Source of the DNA: Gongronella butleri | Lineage: Eukaryota > Mucoromycota > Mucoromycetes > Mucorales > Cunninghamellaceae | Direction: 5' to 3' | Length of the DNA stretch: 64,000 bases | Assembly: GCA_025201375.1 (NCBI GenBank) | Contig: JAIWZP010000025.1 | Span: 248,001-312,000 of the forward strand | Shown here: piece after piece, positions 62,561 through 64,000 of the stretch | How positions within the stretch are numbered: the stretch's first letter is position 1 | Layout: each line of letters opens with the position of its first letter | Made by a program: the position numbers and the translations under genes | The notes under the pieces: model-generated | What the model saw: the letters and a program-made list of their open reading frames with translations, nothing else | Database searches by the model: none | Told to the model about the DNA's origin: nothing

Positions 62561-64000
62561 TCTTACGGGTGTCTTCCGTATGTAGGAAAAGAGGCGATGG
62601 CAGGTGGTAGCACAATGGGTGGCGGCGTCTTGGTGCACGGAAGCGGCGCGATTGGCGTAGCCATACGCCTTGGTCAACTTGTCAAAGTCGCGGTGCGTGT
62701 GTTTGGTCAAATTCCGGATATCCTTGAGAAGCATCGGGTACACGGTGATGCGCTTCCATGGCTCATTGAGCAATTCGTGCACTTGGAATGCGCCAAAGCT
62801 TGCGTTGGACGTGACACGCTTGATAAATGCCTTATATCGATCATTGTCGTGAATTTGGTCTTTATGGAACCGAATGGATTCATTGACTTTGAGCAAATAG
62901 GGCCGGTGGACGTGATTAAGCTTGGAAAGCTACAGAAAAAAAAAAAACGAGGGGGGAAACCCCCAAAAAGGGGCTGGTTGAGTGATCATGCCACGCGCGT
63001 GGGCGCCACATTGCGCGACCTCCCCCTTTTTTTCCATTTTTTTTTTTTTTTAGGGGGGCGGCTTTTTCTCTCTCTTTTTACATGAGTAGCACATGCCGTA
63101 GCAACGTCCCCATGGGTCAGGTCGCGCAAGAATTGCTCGTGAAACTTGAGGATATTCTCCAGATTGACAAAAATGTTGGTGCACATATAGGGATTGAGGA
63201 TAAAGTGTTTGGCGTCGGCCGCATGGCGCTTGATGGGCACGACGACGTTATCGACAAGGTTGCGCAGCTTGTTGATGAAGTTCTCCTCGGTGGTGATCAG
63301 CTCCGAAAGCACGCATTGTCGCCTTTCATTGTCGTTTACATACTAAATGGACGACAAAAGCCGCGTCAGTGGGGAGGCTAGCGACTTTTGTTGACAGAAT
63401 GCCATTTACCTCGTGCTCAGGGATGCTGTCATGGCCGTCCGACGTGGGTTTTGTAGGGCTGTATGGCTTGCCGAGAATGTTTAATAGCTGCTGTCGCGGT
63501 ATCGACGCGCCTGAGATAAAAAAAAAAGGTGGGGGGCAAAAAGAGCAAAAAGAAGCGACGAGTGAATGGATTTGATCGGTTTCAGCGGCAATCCTCTCTC
63601 TTTCGTATTTTTTTAAGTACGTACAGGAACGTGAGATGACAATGTCCAGGGTCTGCGCCTAAATGGGATGAATTGCCATGTTTGTTAGTGTGTGAACAAG
63701 GATGATTTGCGTAAATTGGAAGGGTGCCGCTTGATTCTTTTTATTTACCAGTGGTTGCCGCGTGTGTGAAAGCAAGTCGGCGTCGATTTGATTGTCTTGA
63801 AGCGTCTTTTCCTTGCTCAATGCATACTCGGACGCATAGCCCAGCTCTTTTAGCGCATTATCAAATGTCTAAAAAAAAAAAAAAAAAGACGCATGGCAAG
63901 GCCAGATGATAAGATTTGCGTGAGACAAAATGCACGTCGCCGGGCCGACCGTCCCCCTACTTTTATGCCGGGCATTTGAGTGACGTGAAAAGAGACGGAT
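59106..64000 (-). CDS. RhoGEF (DH-PH) protein with SR-rich C-terminal half, 5' end beyond window
   Basis: Visible exons on the minus strand: 64000-63961, 63868-63749, 63658-63625, 63510-63410, 63342-63082, 62929-62567, 62404-62122, 61993-61683, 61491-61269, 61187-59998, 59933-59613, 59528-59454, 59391-59207 and 59148-59106; phases agree, about 1180 residues so far. The DH domain begins VLSELITTEENFINKLRNLV and includes LLNEPWKRITVYPMLLKDIR and LTKHTHRDFDKL. The PH domain follows with NLIDHLDAVELNPVTGKLDN and LFLLSDKILVAKRYD. The second half is disordered and has an RSRSRSRSQSKGSRSRS block, many Ser/Pro/Thr and a C-terminal coiled-coil-like end (REIEKERDYWHRRA). It should activate a Rho-type GTPase in polarity or wall control. 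The intron at 61682-61492 appears to be GC-AG. Confidence 0.88.
62057..62093 (+). repeat. T37 homopolymer in RhoGEF intron
   Basis: About 37 consecutive T lie in the intron between the exons 62404-62122 and 61993-61683, next to the donor (A-run on the coding strand). Confidence 0.85.

Overview
The window is nuclear DNA of a fungus, probably an early-diverging (Mucoromycota-like) one. It shows dense short spliceosomal introns (mostly 50-170 bp, GT-AG, acceptors after T-runs) and fungal core genes: AP-3 beta, eIF2 alpha, a MAPKK, a Hog1-type MAPK, a profilin, Hop2, a separate mRNA guanylyltransferase, Nup98- and Nup96-type nucleoporins, a secreted subtilase and an amino-acid permease. The lineage is an inference; no ribosomal RNA, tRNA or other marker was seen. 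Exon joins were made by eye from splice signals and checked for reading-phase agreement across every junction.

Layout. 1-8 kb: a seven-exon calponin-homology-like protein (minus), a secreted subtilisin-like protease (plus), then a gene-free stretch with one copy of a dispersed repeat. 8-15.7 kb is a compact block: AP-3 beta and eIF2 alpha (both minus), MAPKK (plus, divergent from eIF2 alpha), profilin (minus). 15.7-20 kb is gene-poor. 20-28 kb: two tiny WWE-like proteins flanking HOP2, then an alpha/beta-hydrolase fused to an RNA-triphosphatase-like CX5R phosphatase, then an orphan 119-residue protein behind a TATA box. 29-35.5 kb: a ten-exon permease, a damaged C2H2 zinc-finger locus, an unknown 183-residue protein and a small secreted Gly/His/Lys-rich protein. 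38-41 kb: HOG1-type MAPK. 41-42 kb: second copy of the dispersed repeat. 42-52.5 kb is a second compact block: methionine aminopeptidase 2, mRNA guanylyltransferase, Nup98 and Nup96. 52.5-57.5 kb holds a decayed pogo-like transposase, short repeats and TACWGTA clusters. 57.5-64 kb: a mitochondrial TPR protein and a RhoGEF running off the right edge.

How genes relate. Most are housekeeping genes with no operon logic, but several pairs are divergent over short intergenic DNA (eIF2 alpha/MAPKK, 268 bp; guanylyltransferase/Nup98, 227 bp) or nearly touch tail to tail (MAP2/guanylyltransferase, 63 bp). The most striking arrangement is Nup98 followed, same strand, by Nup96. These are normally one self-cleaving polyprotein. 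Here the Nup98 frame stops immediately after the His-Phe of the autoproteolysis site, and Nup96 appears to have its own start codon about 660 bp downstream.
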